A stretch of DNA of 64,000 bases from Microcoleus vaginatus HSN003 (GTDB lineage: Bacteria > Cyanobacteriota > Cyanobacteriia > Cyanobacteriales > Microcoleaceae), in NCBI RefSeq assembly GCF_022701255.1, contig NZ_CP031705.1, positions 3,906,001-3,970,000 of the forward strand, written 5' to 3'. The translations under genes were made by a program, and so were the position numbers. Below the pieces are notes generated by a model that did no database searches, was not told the origin of the DNA, and saw only the letters and a list, made by a program, of their open reading frames with translations. This document shows, in pieces, positions 1 to 8,705 of the stretch; position 1 is the first letter of the stretch; every line of letters begins with the position of its first letter.

Positions 1-1
1 T

Positions 2-448
2 TTTGCTTGTTTCTGGATAGCTTTAGGCGTCAGCTTGGCAACTATTCACATTTACATGATTGCGCTACACCGAACACTACAGGCGTTTTGGGCGATCGGT
101 GGCGCGGCAGCATTGTTTGTCGCCCTACAAAGCAGCGAACCCTTAGCTTTAGCAGTCTACGAACATCCCGCCACGTTGTGGGGAATTGGCTTTACTTTTG
201 CCGCCTTAAATGGCATTTATTTTAAGGAAGCTTTCTGCTTCAACCGCCTAGAAACCAAGTTTTTGACTCCTGGAGTTCCTCTCTTAATTTTAGGACATAT
301 TTTCGGTTTTTTGTCAGCCGAAAATGAACAGTTTTTGCTGGCTATTTGGGCTGCTTTGTTTATCATATTTGCTGTGCGTAAGTTTTTTCAACCAATGCCG
401 CAGGATATCGGGGATAAAAGCGTTTTTGAGTATCTCAAACACCAATAG
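2..448 (+). CDS. DUF2301-type integral membrane protein (5' end outside window)
   Basis: The frame is open from base 2, so the true start lies left of the window; a TTG at 35 is the first start-like codon but cuts into a hydrophobic segment. The visible 148 residues form about four membrane-spanning stretches (LATIHIYMIALH, ILGHIFGFLS, FLLAIWAALFIIF), with a soluble KHQ-COOH tail. The pattern resembles the cyanobacterial DUF2301 membrane family, whose function is unknown. It is followed 51 bp later by a YdcF-like gene on the same strand, so the two may be cotranscribed. The family assignment is from memory of the motif order; the membrane location is well supported. Confidence 0.7.
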   Translation, partial: FACFWIALGVSLATIHIYMIALHRTLQAFWAIGGAAALFVALQSSEPLALAVYEHPATLWGIGFTFAALNGIYFKEAFCFNRLETKFLTPGVPLLILGHIFGFLSAENEQFLLAIWAALFIIFAVRKFFQPMPQDIGDKSVFEYLKHQ

Positions 449-499
449 CATAGAAGAAGAAAGAAGAGCTTTCTTCCTTCTTGCTTAAATATCTACTGT

Positions 500-1183
500 A
501 TGAATTTTGCCAGACTGCGAAAACTAAAAATCAAAATTAGTCTAATTCACCGCCGAGAAATGTGGGCAATTACCAGAGAAGGTTGGGTAATTGCTGTCAT
601 GGGGTTAATCATTGCAATGCTGTTAATTATCACAAATATCCATCCATTTTTGGCGGTAAAAGCGCCGATTAAAGCAGATATATTGGTTGTCGAAGGCTGG
701 TTGCCCGATTATGCGATCGAAAGTGCGATCGCCGAATTCAAAAAAGGCGAATACAGCCAATTAATTACCACAGGAGTGCCTTTAAGTAAAGGCTACTATC
801 TCGCTGAATATAAAAATTATGCGGAACTGACTGCAGCGACTTGTATTGCGCTAGGATTTGATAAAAACAAATTAGTAGCAGTACCAGCAGCCAATGTTTT
901 GAAACACCGCACGGCTGCTTCTGCGATCGCACTTCGGGATTGGTTTTCTACTTCAGGTTTAAAAGTTAACTCAATTAATCTTTATTCCTTTGGCCCTCAC
1001 GCCCGCCGAAGTTGGATTGTATTTAAAGAAGTGCTGAATCCTGAGATTAAAGTCGGGATTATAGCGGCGGAACCGCAAGATTACAACCCACAAGAATGGT
1101 GGAAATCGAGCGAAGGTTTTCGGACAGTAATCGGAGAAATTATTGCTTATATTTATGCCCGTTTTGTAGATTGGAAAACCTAG
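500..1183 (+). CDS. YdcF/ElyC (DUF218) family membrane-anchored protein
   Basis: This is a 227-residue protein with one N-terminal membrane anchor (about residues 30-52, VIAVMGLIIAMLLIITNI) followed by a soluble DUF218-like domain. The domain begins with ADILVVEGWLPDYAI, matching the family's nucleotide-fold first strand, and has a HRTAASAIAL segment in the middle. DUF218/YdcF proteins are linked to envelope or polysaccharide metabolism in other bacteria, but the exact reaction is not known. The ATG at 500 gives the anchor intact. Base composition matches the neighbours. The fold family is likely; any role is inference. Confidence 0.75.
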   Translation: MNFARLRKLKIKISLIHRREMWAITREGWVIAVMGLIIAMLLIITNIHPFLAVKAPIKADILVVEGWLPDYAIESAIAEFKKGEYSQLITTGVPLSKGYYLAEYKNYAELTAATCIALGFDKNKLVAVPAANVLKHRTAASAIALRDWFSTSGLKVNSINLYSFGPHARRSWIVFKEVLNPEIKVGIIAAEPQDYNPQEWWKSSEGFRTVIGEIIAYIYARFVDWKT

Positions 1184-1211
1184 CCAGTAATTGTCACCCT
1201 CCCTCTTAATT

Positions 1212-1245
1212 CCCTTCGCGTTCTTAGCGCCTTCGCGGTTCGTAA
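1212..1245. repeat. Dispersed intergenic repeat, copy 1
   Basis: The stretch reads TTCGCGTTCTTAGCGCC followed by TTCGCGGTTCGT. A near-identical copy lies in the opposite orientation at 15952-15986. Both sit between genes and neither is coding. It looks like a short dispersed repeat of the genome; no function is visible. Confidence 0.6.
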
Positions 1246-1363
1246 AAAAATATTTATATAGAAGTTGTAAATCTGTGGGAATACAGCACAAGGCAGTGCC
1301 ATTTGCTACCATAATTCCACCAAAAATGATAAAATCATTCTCAGATAAGTTGAGGGCAACTCG

Positions 1364-2515
1364 TTGTTAGAAGAACGCGCTTACTGGTTAGCTTGGTCAC
1401 AAATTAACGGTATCGGGCCGATTTTGTTGCAAAGATTGCACCAAAATTTCAATAGTTTGGCAGAAGCTTGGACGGCCAAACCAGTAGATTTAATGCGAGT
1501 CGAAGGGTTTGGCAAGCAGATAATTGAAACTATTTTGCAAGAACGCACTAAACTCAATCCCGAAGAATTTATCGAAAAACATATTATAAAAAATCCCTGT
1601 TTCTGGACACCCGCAGATCCAGATTATCCGCGCTTATTATTGGAAATTCCCAATCCGCCACCAGTGTTGTATTATCGCGGTAATGTCGATCGCAAAGAGA
1701 ATCAAGGAATTACGCCGACGGTGGCAATGGTTGGCACTCGTAGCCCTTCGGAATACGGCAGAAGGTGGGCTCGCAAAATTAGTACGGCTTTGGCTAGAAG
1801 CGGTTTTACTGTGGTTTCGGGATTGGCTGCGGGCATTGATACAGAGGCTCATACAGGCTGTTTGGAGGCGGGAGGAAGAACTTTCGCAGTGGTGGGGACG
1901 GGAGTAGATATTGTATATCCTAAACAAAATGAGAGGTTGTGCGATCGCATTTTGCAGCAGGGATTGGTAATTAGTGAATATCCGGCGGGTACTCAACCGA
2001 ATAAAACTAATTTTCCCCGCCGAAATCGCATAATTGCTGGCTTAAGTCGCGCTACAATCGTGATAGAAGCTCCGCATAAATCTGGTGCTTTAATTACTGC
2101 TTATCAAGCGAATGATTTTTGCCGGGATGTGTATGTTTTGACGGGCAGATTGGATGATGAGCGTTCTTTTGGTTGTTTGGAGTTGCTGAGTAAAGGTGCT
2201 CATCCGATTCTGCCAAATAGCGATCGAATGTTAAGCGAAGACAGGTTGCTGGAAATGCTCGGAGCTATTCCAAAATTGGATAATGCCGAGCAGTTGTCGT
2301 TGTTTCCCCCAAATCCGACGGTTGAGAAACAAGGGCCGCCGTTGGAGCCGGAATTGGCTAAGGTGTTAAGTGCGATCGTATCTGGGCCGATTTCTTTTGA
2401 TGTAATTGTAGAAGCAGCGGGATTAGAAGCGGGAACAGTTTCTAGTATACTTTTGCAGTTGGAATTATTGGGATTAGTTTCGCAGTTACCAGGAATGCGA
2501 TATCAGCGCTGCTGA
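1364..2515 (+). CDS. dprA: DNA processing protein DprA (recombination mediator)
   Basis: DprA loads RecA onto incoming single-stranded DNA during natural transformation. The 383-residue protein has a helix-hairpin-helix start (INGIGPILLQRL, residues 14-25), the extended Rossmann fold with VAMVGTRSPSEYGR (120-133) and VSGLAAGIDTEAH (151-163), a NFPRRNRIIAGLS motif for DNA contact, and a C-terminal winged-helix segment. Length is normal for the family. The start used is TTG at 1364, which leaves the conserved N-terminus intact; no ATG fits. comEC and pil genes in this window point to a competence-capable genome. The ISAs1 element begins 97 bp after the stop codon. Confidence 0.95.
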   Translation: MLEERAYWLAWSQINGIGPILLQRLHQNFNSLAEAWTAKPVDLMRVEGFGKQIIETILQERTKLNPEEFIEKHIIKNPCFWTPADPDYPRLLLEIPNPPPVLYYRGNVDRKENQGITPTVAMVGTRSPSEYGRRWARKISTALARSGFTVVSGLAAGIDTEAHTGCLEAGGRTFAVVGTGVDIVYPKQNERLCDRILQQGLVISEYPAGTQPNKTNFPRRNRIIAGLSRATIVIEAPHKSGALITAYQANDFCRDVYVLTGRLDDERSFGCLELLSKGAHPILPNSDRMLSEDRLLEMLGAIPKLDNAEQLSLFPPNPTVEKQGPPLEPELAKVLSAIVSGPISFDVIVEAAGLEAGTVSSILLQLELLGLVSQLPGMRYQRC

Positions 2516-2877
2516 TTTGTAAGTAATAGGGTTTAGGTCATTGGTGTCAACTTAAGTCTAAAACCCTCTTTATCTCTCATTTACCGCCGAGGCCAGATCC
2601 CCCTAAATCCCCCAGGGTAAGCTCATCTAATTTGGTATAAATTGTACTTGACAAAACAAACAAAATATACAAAGTAGCCCGAGCGTCAGTAACGGTTCTA
2701 TAATGCCTCAAAAGCTAAGTCATCAAGGTAAGGAAAAGTTTATGAGTATGAGTAAAGGATTCGCTCCCTCTTGCGCGAGCGGAAAAATCCTCAGATCTCA
2801 ACAAGCCAAAACCAATCTCTATCGAAGATTTACAAGCTGGCTTTTCAAATTATTTTGATGACGTACCAGACCCAAGA

Positions 2878-3652
2878 GTGGAGCGAACCAAACACCACTT
2901 ACTCAAAGATATTCTCGTCATTGCCTTATTAGCTGTGATAGCCGGAGCCCATGGGTGGGAAGACATGGAAAATTATGGAATCAGTAAGCTTACCTGGTTA
3001 CAAAAGTTTTTAAAGTTACCCAATGGCATCCCAAGTGACGATACATTCCGTCGGGTCTTTGAAAAGCTAGAGCCAAAAATTTTCGAGCAAAAATTAGCTC
3101 AATGGATTAACCAATTAATCGGGTCAATTGACCAAGAAGTGATCCCGATTGATGGAAAAAGTCTGAGAGGGTCTTATGACCGAACAAAAGGGGTGAAAAA
3201 CTTACATTTAGTGACGGCGTGGGCGAGTGAACATCGGTTAGTCTTGGGACAAGTCAAAGTTGAAGACCATTCAAATGAAATCACAGCGATCCCGGCCTTA
3301 TTGGAATTAATTGACATCACCGGAGCCATTATTACGATTGATGCGATGGGGACGCAAACCGAGATTGTTCGGTTAATTCGTCAGAAAAAAGCCGATTATG
3401 TAGTCACCTTAAAAAGTAATCATCCCACTTTTTATAATCAAGTAAAAAACTGGTTTGAGATGGCTAAATCTCAACAGTTTGAGGGAATTGAAGTGAGTCA
3501 GGATTCCCGAACAGAAAAGGGACATCATCGCGTCGAAATTAGAAAAGTTTGGGCGGTACCAGTGGCGGCATTAGGAGGAGTTTATAAACAAGAACAATGG
3601 ACAGATATTCAAACGATTGTTATCGTCGAAAGAATCCGTCATCTTTGGAATA
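2878..3652 (+). pseudogene. ISAs1 transposase, N-terminal part (split by insertion)
   Basis: The DDE transposase is recognised by KHHLLKDILVIALLAVIAGA near its start, PIDGKSLRGS with the first catalytic aspartate, and TIDAMGTQTEI with the second. The frame is open upstream to 2752 (…FSNYFDDVPDPRVER is clearly family-like), but no ATG, GTG or TTG precedes the GTG at 2878, so the N-terminus was probably damaged by a small frameshift. It breaks at the TA at 3651-3652, where the nested element enters, and resumes at 4671. The part between would read HLWN|KTTHEVQF when rejoined. As it stands it is not functional. Confidence 0.85.
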
Positions 3653-3667
3653 CAGCACTTCCGGATG

Positions 3668-4234
3668 TTATGAGGTACAGTAGCAGCAATTAGTAAACCA
3701 GTTTTTGAGATGTTTCGGATTAATTAAGTCAAGAGCCACAGCAATTATCGTGTCAACCATTTTAGTGCTGGTTGGTGAAAACTGTCGCAATAAAGATTTA
3801 AGTTGCGACCACCATAATTCAATCGGATTAAAATCAGGAGAGTATGGGGATAAACATAAAATAGAAGCACCCACCACGGCAATCATCGATGTAATTGAAT
3901 CTACTTTATGCGCTGGTAAGTTATCCATCACTACTACGGCTCCGGGCCACAATTGTGGCACTAAACATTTCTCGATAAACACCTCAAATGCTTTGCTATC
4001 CATCGAGTTGTCCAGGGTCATTAATGCCACTACTTTCGTGAGGCTAATTGCACCAATTACTGTGACTTTCTTGCCTCGATAAAAAGGTTTGACCGCATAG
4101 GCTCTAGTTCCTCGTTGCGAACGTGCATGAGTTCTGGTTAAACCTAGCAATACTCCAGTCTCATCTAAAAATACTAGATTTTTTGGCTCGATATCCTTGA
4201 CTTTTTCCCAATAGTCTAACCTTAACTTCATCAC
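3668..4234 (-). CDS. IS630-A transposase, catalytic DDE ORF (copy 1)
   Basis: This 188-residue ORF holds the catalytic core: NLVFLDETGV (first Asp), VVVMDNLPAHK (second Asp) and LSPYSPDFNPIELWWSQLK (final Glu). It starts GTG-ATG at 4234/4231 overlapping the stop of the upstream ORF. Reading through the A9 run of that ORF by -1 slippage would give a single transposase of about 320 residues, the usual length for this family. No breaks are visible, and the same sequence occurs at 9799-10365, so this element may be active. Confidence 0.88.
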   Translation of the reverse strand: MMKLRLDYWEKVKDIEPKNLVFLDETGVLLGLTRTHARSQRGTRAYAVKPFYRGKKVTVIGAISLTKVVALMTLDNSMDSKAFEVFIEKCLVPQLWPGAVVVMDNLPAHKVDSITSMIAVVGASILCLSPYSPDFNPIELWWSQLKSLLRQFSPTSTKMVDTIIAVALDLINPKHLKNWFTNCCYCTS

Positions 4235-4614
4235 TCTTTCTGTGCCTGCTTGGCTACTCCTGACTGTTTTTTTTTACGATTTAATCCCAACTTCTGTAAG
4301 GCGCTACACATGGCTGTTCTGCCTACCCAATTTCCTGTCTTTTGGGCGAACAACTCACACAATTCTACCAAAGTTGCATCGGGATGTGTGACCACTATTT
4401 CTCTTAACTCTTGTGACGCATTATTCAAATGACTGAATCTGGGTTTACCCCTCGGTTTAGGCTGTAAATTCCCCTCTATTTTTTGTTGCTTGACAAGTTT
4501 TTGAACTAAGCTTTTACTGCAGGCAAATATTTCTGCTGTTTTTCTGATCGACAGCTTCTGCTCGACATGGGCTGCTACTATTTTGGATCGCAAATCTACT
4601 GAGTATGCTTTCAT
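4231..4614 (-). CDS. IS630-A transposase, N-terminal helix-turn-helix ORF (copy 1)
   Basis: This 127-residue ORF begins MKAYSVDLRSKIV, the standard start of IS630-type transposases. It carries paired helix-turn-helix motifs (KLSIRKTAEIFACSKSLVQK, then a second around residues 75-105) that bind the terminal repeats. Near its end lies a run of nine A (RKKK), after which the frame needed to join the catalytic ORF is -1. This is the pattern of programmed slippage producing a fusion protein. The stop TGA overlaps the ATG of the next ORF by one base. Copy 2 is identical. Confidence 0.88.
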   Translation of the reverse strand: MKAYSVDLRSKIVAAHVEQKLSIRKTAEIFACSKSLVQKLVKQQKIEGNLQPKPRGKPRFSHLNNASQELREIVVTHPDATLVELCELFAQKTGNWVGRTAMCSALQKLGLNRKKKQSGVAKQAQKE

Positions 4615-4670
4615 TGGTATATTATTTTTAGTCGATTCTATTGTACCTCATAACATCCGGAAGTGCTGTA

Positions 4671-4903
4671 AAACCACTCACGAGGTGCAGTTTTACCTAA
4701 GTTCTTTACCAGTGGATGCTCAGCTTAATGGGCGTGCAATTCGTCAACATTGGGGGATTGAAAACCAAGTCCATTGGACTTTAGATGTCACCTTTAATGA
4801 AGATCAATGCCGCATTCGGTCGTTAAACAGCCCTCAAAACTTGGCTCTTCTAAGACGAATGGCACTTAATGCCATCAATCAAGAAACTACTCAAGGAGCG
4901 TAG
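4671..4903 (+). pseudogene. ISAs1 transposase, C-terminal part
   Basis: This continues the frame broken at 3652. It reads KTTHEVQFYLSSLP, then AIRQHWGIENQVHWTLDVTF (the catalytic Glu region of ISAs1 transposases), and ends NQETTQGA. It is cut off from its N-terminal part by the IS630-A insertion. The ISAs1 right end follows about 95 bp later. Confidence 0.85.
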
Positions 4904-5001
4904 TGTGCTACAAAAAAAGAAACGAGCGGCGATGAATGATGACTATATGATGCAGATTCTCAAGTGCTTGTGTCAAGCCTGATTGAGATGCTCTTACCCT
5001 G

Positions 5002-5420
5002 GCGGCATTAGGAGGAGTTTATAAACAAGAACAATGGACAGATATTCAAACGATTGTTATCGTCGAAAGAATCCGTCATCTTTGGAATAAAACCACTCAC
5101 GAGGTGCAGTTTTACCTAAGTTCTTTACCAGTGGATGCTCAGCTTAATGGGCGTGCAATTCGTCAACATTGGGGGATTGAAAACCAAGTCCATTGGACTT
5201 TAGATGTCACCTTTAATGAAGATCAATGCCGCATTCGGTCGTTAAACAGCCCTCAAAACTTGGCTCTTCTAAGACGAATGGCACTTAATGCCATCAATCA
5301 AGAAACTACTCAAGGAGCGTAGTGTGCTACAAAAAAAGAAACGAGCGGCGATGAATGATGACTATATGATGCAGATTCTCAAGTGCTTGTGTCAAGCCTG
5401 ATTGAGATGCTCTTACCCTG
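5002..5420 (+). mobile_element. Truncated second ISAs1 copy (right-hand 420 bp only)
   Basis: Bases 5001-5420 repeat the right end of copy 1 (3564-3652 joined directly to 4671-5001), but without the IS630-A insertion. The transposase frame (GGVYKQEQWTDIQ through NQETTQGA, stop near 5322) lacks its 5' two-thirds. The piece abuts the end of copy 1 exactly at its terminal CCCTG. This is what an adjacent deletion started from the end of copy 1 into a second ISAs1 would leave. It also records the empty IS630-A target site. Confidence 0.85.
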
Positions 5421-5491
5421 CGGTATTACCTTCGTCCATGCTTGCAATATCGGCGGCAATGGCATAAGAAACAGTACCGTTAGCAGCAATA
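5421..5491 (-). pseudogene. Fragment of the FG-GAP/Calx-beta gene beyond the IS630-C insertion
   Basis: Read on the minus strand, this stretch continues the frame that stops at the IS630-C border near 11317: …TTLTI|AANGTVSYAIAADIASMDEGNTA. The SYAIAADIASMDEGN motif is typical of the start of a further Calx-beta-like repeat. The fragment then runs straight into the ISAs1 end at 5420, so the rest of the gene's 3' end is missing from the window. Confidence 0.75.
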
Positions 5492-5589
5492 TAGCAATCC
5501 TAAATGATTTTCTATATCTAGAGCAATCCTAAATAATTTTCTCTGGGTAAGTATATTGACGTATTTTGGGGAAATCAAATTTATGTTCA

Positions 5590-5858
5590 TTAGTAAAAAA
5601 CTCTCTCCAAAAATTTGACAATCTTAAAAGACCTACATAAATACCAATACTTTCTTAAAAAGTTTTTAGCTTGTAACCAAATATCTTCAACGGGATTCTG
5701 TTGGGGAGCATTGGGAGCAAATAAGATACAAGTAATTGACCAGTTATCAGGTTCTTTGTCACCATTTAGTTCTAATAAAAAGTCTCTAAATTCTCCATAT
5801 TTATGATAACTAGCTCCATCCCAAATCAAGATAATCTTGCGATTTTTATATTTATTTT
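5590..5858 (-). pseudogene. IS630-C transposase, C-terminal part
   Basis: This part carries the last two catalytic regions: KIILIWDGASYHKYGEF and LFAPNAPQQNPVEDIWLQAK. It ends prematurely at FLERVFY. Reading a run of five T as four would restore WREFFTNEHKFDFPKIRQY and a stop near 5545, so there is also a one-base frameshift near the 3' end. The upstream border is the 9-bp repeat ATTTATTTT beside the IS4-family element. Confidence 0.82.
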
Positions 5859-5950
5859 CTGGGGGGGTGACAACCAGCCTGAAACCCAGAGGTGGTGAGG
5901 ATTGAGCCAATGTGTGCTAAAAAAAGATAGGCAGCATAATTGTTACACGC

Positions 5951-6201
5951 TTGCCTATCCAAAAAATAATGATACCAACATTTTACCAGACTCATTTAAA
6001 AAAACAACTGACCAAAGCTCAGTTTCTTGTAATGACAACTTTGCTATCTGTGATGCAATCAGAAAAACAAGTGAGATTAGAACGACTGGCACGGGTATTT
6101 CCTTACCCAATTACAACGGAAAGTCGGCGTAGAAAACTACAAAGATTTCTGGATTTACCAAACTTAACTATCTCATTAATTTGGTTCCCCTTAATTACTT
6201 A
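5951..6201 (+). pseudogene. IS4-family transposase, N-terminal part
   Basis: The frame begins TTG at 5951 (or ATG at 5969) with IPTFYQTHLKKQLTKAQF, a usual N-terminus for cyanobacterial IS4-type transposases, and runs to LIWFPLITY. It is cut at the TA 6200-6201 by IS630-B. Joining to 7373 gives PLITYWLTTYCRIGTRL in one frame, so only the insertion has broken the gene. Confidence 0.82.
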
Positions 6202-7372
6202 TAGCCTTTCTCAGAAAGATGAGGTATGATGTTACTGACACTCACTCGTGAGGGTCAAACAGAGAAGATAAGATCAAATGAACTATAATTACATGGTTGA
6301 GTAAAGCCACGCGAAAGCGATACCACACATAATAGCATTTTTTTGAAAGCACACGATGCTTGACTCACAACACGTTTACTTGTACCAAACTTCATACATT
6401 GTTAAAAATGAAAGCTTATTCGATTGATTTTAGGCAAAAAATCCTTGATACTTATCATACTGAACCCATTTCACAAAAAGCAATAGCTAAGCGTTTTTCT
6501 GTAGCCCTGAGTTTTGTACAAAAATTGCTTAAACAATATCGTGAAACAAAAAACATTACTCCGAGAACTGACCGATGTGGAGTCAAAGGCAAACTGAATG
6601 CGGAGCAACTACTCATCTTGGCGGAATTGATTGAAGGAAATAATGATGCAACTCTTGAAGAACTCCGTTATTTACTTTATGGGAGAATTGGATTTTCTGT
6701 TAGTAGAGCAACAATAGGAAGAATGATAAAACTCTTAGACATTACTGTCAAAAAAAACTCTCTTCCCTTCAGGGAAAGGGACAGAGCGAGTTCAAATCCT
6801 GCGATGTGAGTTCTGGAAAACAATTAAAGAGATTAGTTTGAAAGACTTAATATTCATTGACGAATCGGGAGTTAATTTGGCAATGGTTAGGTTATATGCT
6901 AGGTATGCAAAAAGGTGAAAGAGCCAAGGGGTCAAAACCAACTAAACGTGGCAAAAATGTCTCAATAATTGGAGCAATGTCAGTCAATGAGATTTTGACA
7001 TCGGTTAATCTAATAGGCGGAACTGATGCAATTACATTTGAAGCTTTTATTATCAGAAAACTTGTGCCAAAACTCTGGAAAGGTGCTTGTGTAGTGATGG
7101 ATAATTGTCCCATTCACTTGGGAGAAGAAGTGAAAAAAGCGATCGAAAAAACAGGGGAAAAATTAATATACTTATCACCTTATTCACCAGATTTTTCACC
7201 AATTGAAAATCTGTGGTCAAAACTTAAAATCATTCTCCGTTCTATCAAGACTACTAATTATCAAGAATTAGGAAAAGCCATAGATTTTGCGTTCGGACAA
7301 GTTACATCGTCAAATATTTTTAACTGGTTTACACACTGCTGTTATTGTACCTCATCTTTTTGAGAAAGGCTA
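6202..7372 (+). mobile_element. IS630-type element 'B', copy 1 (1171 bp)
   Basis: The left end is TAGCCTTTCTCAGAAAGATG and the right end the inverse with two mismatches, flanked by TA at 6200-6201 and 7373-7374. Copy 2 lies inverted at 8697-10885 and is the same length (1171 bp) once its own insertion is removed. The pair forms a 1.2-kb inverted repeat about 1.3 kb apart. Confidence 0.88.
6408..7363 (+). pseudogene. IS630-B transposase in three frames (copy 1)
   Basis: It starts MKAYSIDFRQKILDTYH with an N-terminal helix-turn-helix. The catalytic half has FIDESGVNLAMV, VVMDNCPIHLGE and LSPYSPDFSPIENLWSKLK. Two frame changes separate these: one at a run of eight A (about 6750, VKK|TLFPSGKG) and one at a run of five A (about 6905, RYAK|GERAKG). 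Each needs one base fewer (or a +1 shift). Copy 2 has the same two breaks, so they predate the duplication or are tolerated by slippage. I call it a pseudogene, though slippage cannot be excluded. Confidence 0.75.
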
Positions 7373-8284
7373 TATTGGTTGACCACTTATTGCCGCATTG
7401 GTACTCGTTTATCAATTGCAATCGACCGCAGTCAATGGGGGTGCATTAATCTCTTTATGGTTAGCCTGATCTGGGAGGGAAGAGCAATTCCATTATACTG
7501 GTCGTTGTTGCCCAAATTAGGAAATAGTAACTTCGAGTCACAAACTACCAATTTAGAGCAAGTTTTACCATTATTTTCAGAATATAAAGTCATCGTTTTA
7601 GGAGACCGTGAATTTTGTTCTGTTGATTTGGGAAACTGGCTTAAGGAAAAGGGTGTGTCTTTTTGCTTAAGACTGAAAAAGAATCTTTGTATCGAAACAG
7701 AACATTTAGTTTGGCAACGGTTGGATGAATTAGGAATAGTACCCGGAACTTCTTTGTATGTTCAAGGGAAAAAAGTGAGGAAAACTCTACCTACTACCGG
7801 ATTTGAGCTTGCTTGTAAGTGGAAAAGGAACTATGGGAAATATCAAGTTAAAGAAGCCTGGTTTATTCTCACGGACTTAGGCTCATTGCGAGCAGCGCTC
7901 AATGCTTATAAGCAGCGGATGGGCATTGAAGAAATGTTCCGAGACTGTAAAACAGGAGGCTACGATCTTGAAGGAACAAGCCTCAAAGGGAACCGACTTA
8001 TTAACATGATTCTGCTCATGACACTTGCGTACAGTTCAGCAATATTTCAAGGTAATGAACTGAAGAAAAAGCAGGTACAAGAATATGTATCTCGTCGCAC
8101 AGAACCAAAGAAAAAATATCGCAGACGGAGTACATTTGGTGTTGGATTAGATGGAGAAAAGTGGGTTAATTATCTAGAACAATATTCTTTGGAGGTGGAA
8201 CAGTTAATGAAGTTAACTCCTTCTAAACGCCGCTTTTATCAACAAGGTATGCGGGCTGCAACCCTTATACAGTCTATCTCGTAG
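7373..8284 (+). pseudogene. IS4-family transposase, C-terminal part
   Basis: About 300 residues continuing the frame broken at 6201. It contains IAIDRSQWG (first Asp), VLGDREFCSVDLGNWL (second Asp) and YKQRMGIEEMFRDCKTGGYD, the Y-(2)-R-(3)-E-(6)-K type signature of IS4 transposases, and ends with a basic tail. All catalytic residues are present, so the element lost function only through the insertion of IS630-B. Confidence 0.83.
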
Positions 8285-8305
8285 ACCTCTTTGTCACCCC
8301 CCCAG

Positions 8306-8696
8306 ATTTATTTTGTAAGTATTTTATGAATTTAACTGTTGATTTTCCATCAGCCGAGGGATGGCTCTGAATATGGAATTCTTTGCTTTGATAATTGAGT
8401 GCGCCAAAATAAGTTTGTCTATCTTTTTCATTGGTAATTGGGACTTCAATTCTGATTTTGGATTGGCCCCAAACATAACCAGTCAGATCACCATGAAGTA
8501 GATGACCTTCATCTAAAAACAATACTATTATTTCCCCAGATTCTATACCAGCCTTGTTTTTAAAGAAAATATCGTTAATTTCTTCCGTCTTTTTTTTTAC
8601 CAGTTCTTTATCAAATTTAGGATTGGTTTTTTGAGTTTTTTTCCAACTAATTTTTGCCCGACAGAAAAGTTCATAGTAACTCTGTTTTGATTTATA
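8306..8696 (-). pseudogene. IS630-C transposase, middle part
   Basis: Read on the minus strand it continues from the N-terminal part (EFGVIY|KSKQSYYELFCRAK) to the first catalytic motif IVLFLDEGHLLHGDLTGYVW and on to KFIKYLQNK, where the IS4-family element enters. Rejoined to 5849 it reads YLQNKYKNRKIILIW. No internal stops lie in the stretch. Confidence 0.82.
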
Positions 8697-8705
8697 TAGC
8701 CTTTC

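Larger units (their letters stand above)
3653..4668 (-). mobile_element. IS630/Tc1-mariner type element 'A', copy 1 (1016 bp)
   Basis: The ends are perfect inverted repeats starting CAGCACTTCCGGATGTTATG, with a duplicated TA at 3651-3652 and 4669-4670. Copy 2 at 9784-10799 has the same length and encodes identical proteins. The pre-insertion sequence is preserved in the truncated ISAs1 duplicate (around 5090), which proves the exact TA target. Two overlapping reading frames on the minus strand make the transposase. Confidence 0.92.
2613..5001 (+). mobile_element. ISAs1-family insertion sequence (copy 1), interrupted by an IS630-type element
   Basis: The left end begins CAGGGTAAGCTCATCT at 2613 and the right end is the inverse (AGATGCTCTTACCCTG) at about 4986-5001. 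Removal of the nested element (3653-4668 plus one TA) restores one transposase frame. The bases outside the ends (CTAAATCCCC on the left; more ISAs1 sequence on the right) do not form a target duplication, so at least one flank has been rearranged. The element lies 97 bp after dprA. Confidence 0.85.
5859..8305 (+). mobile_element. IS4-family insertion sequence, interrupted by IS630-B copy 1
   Basis: Terminal inverted repeats begin CTGGGGGGGTGACAA at 5859 and end with the inverse at 8305. The flanks are a perfect 9-bp target duplication, ATTTATTTT (5850-5858 and 8306-8314). Without the nested element the length is about 1274 bp, normal for IS4 relatives. It sits inside the IS630-C transposase gene. 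Confidence 0.87.

Noticed and set aside
971..1312. Minus-strand ORF of 113 codons over the YdcF-like gene
   Set aside because: It overlaps a real gene in the opposite frame, contains the dispersed repeat in its N-terminal half and has no recognisable protein features.
3705..4082. Plus-strand ORF within IS630-A (also at 9836-10213)
   Set aside because: It is antisense to the catalytic ORF and has no known partner role; its conservation simply reflects the identical element copies.
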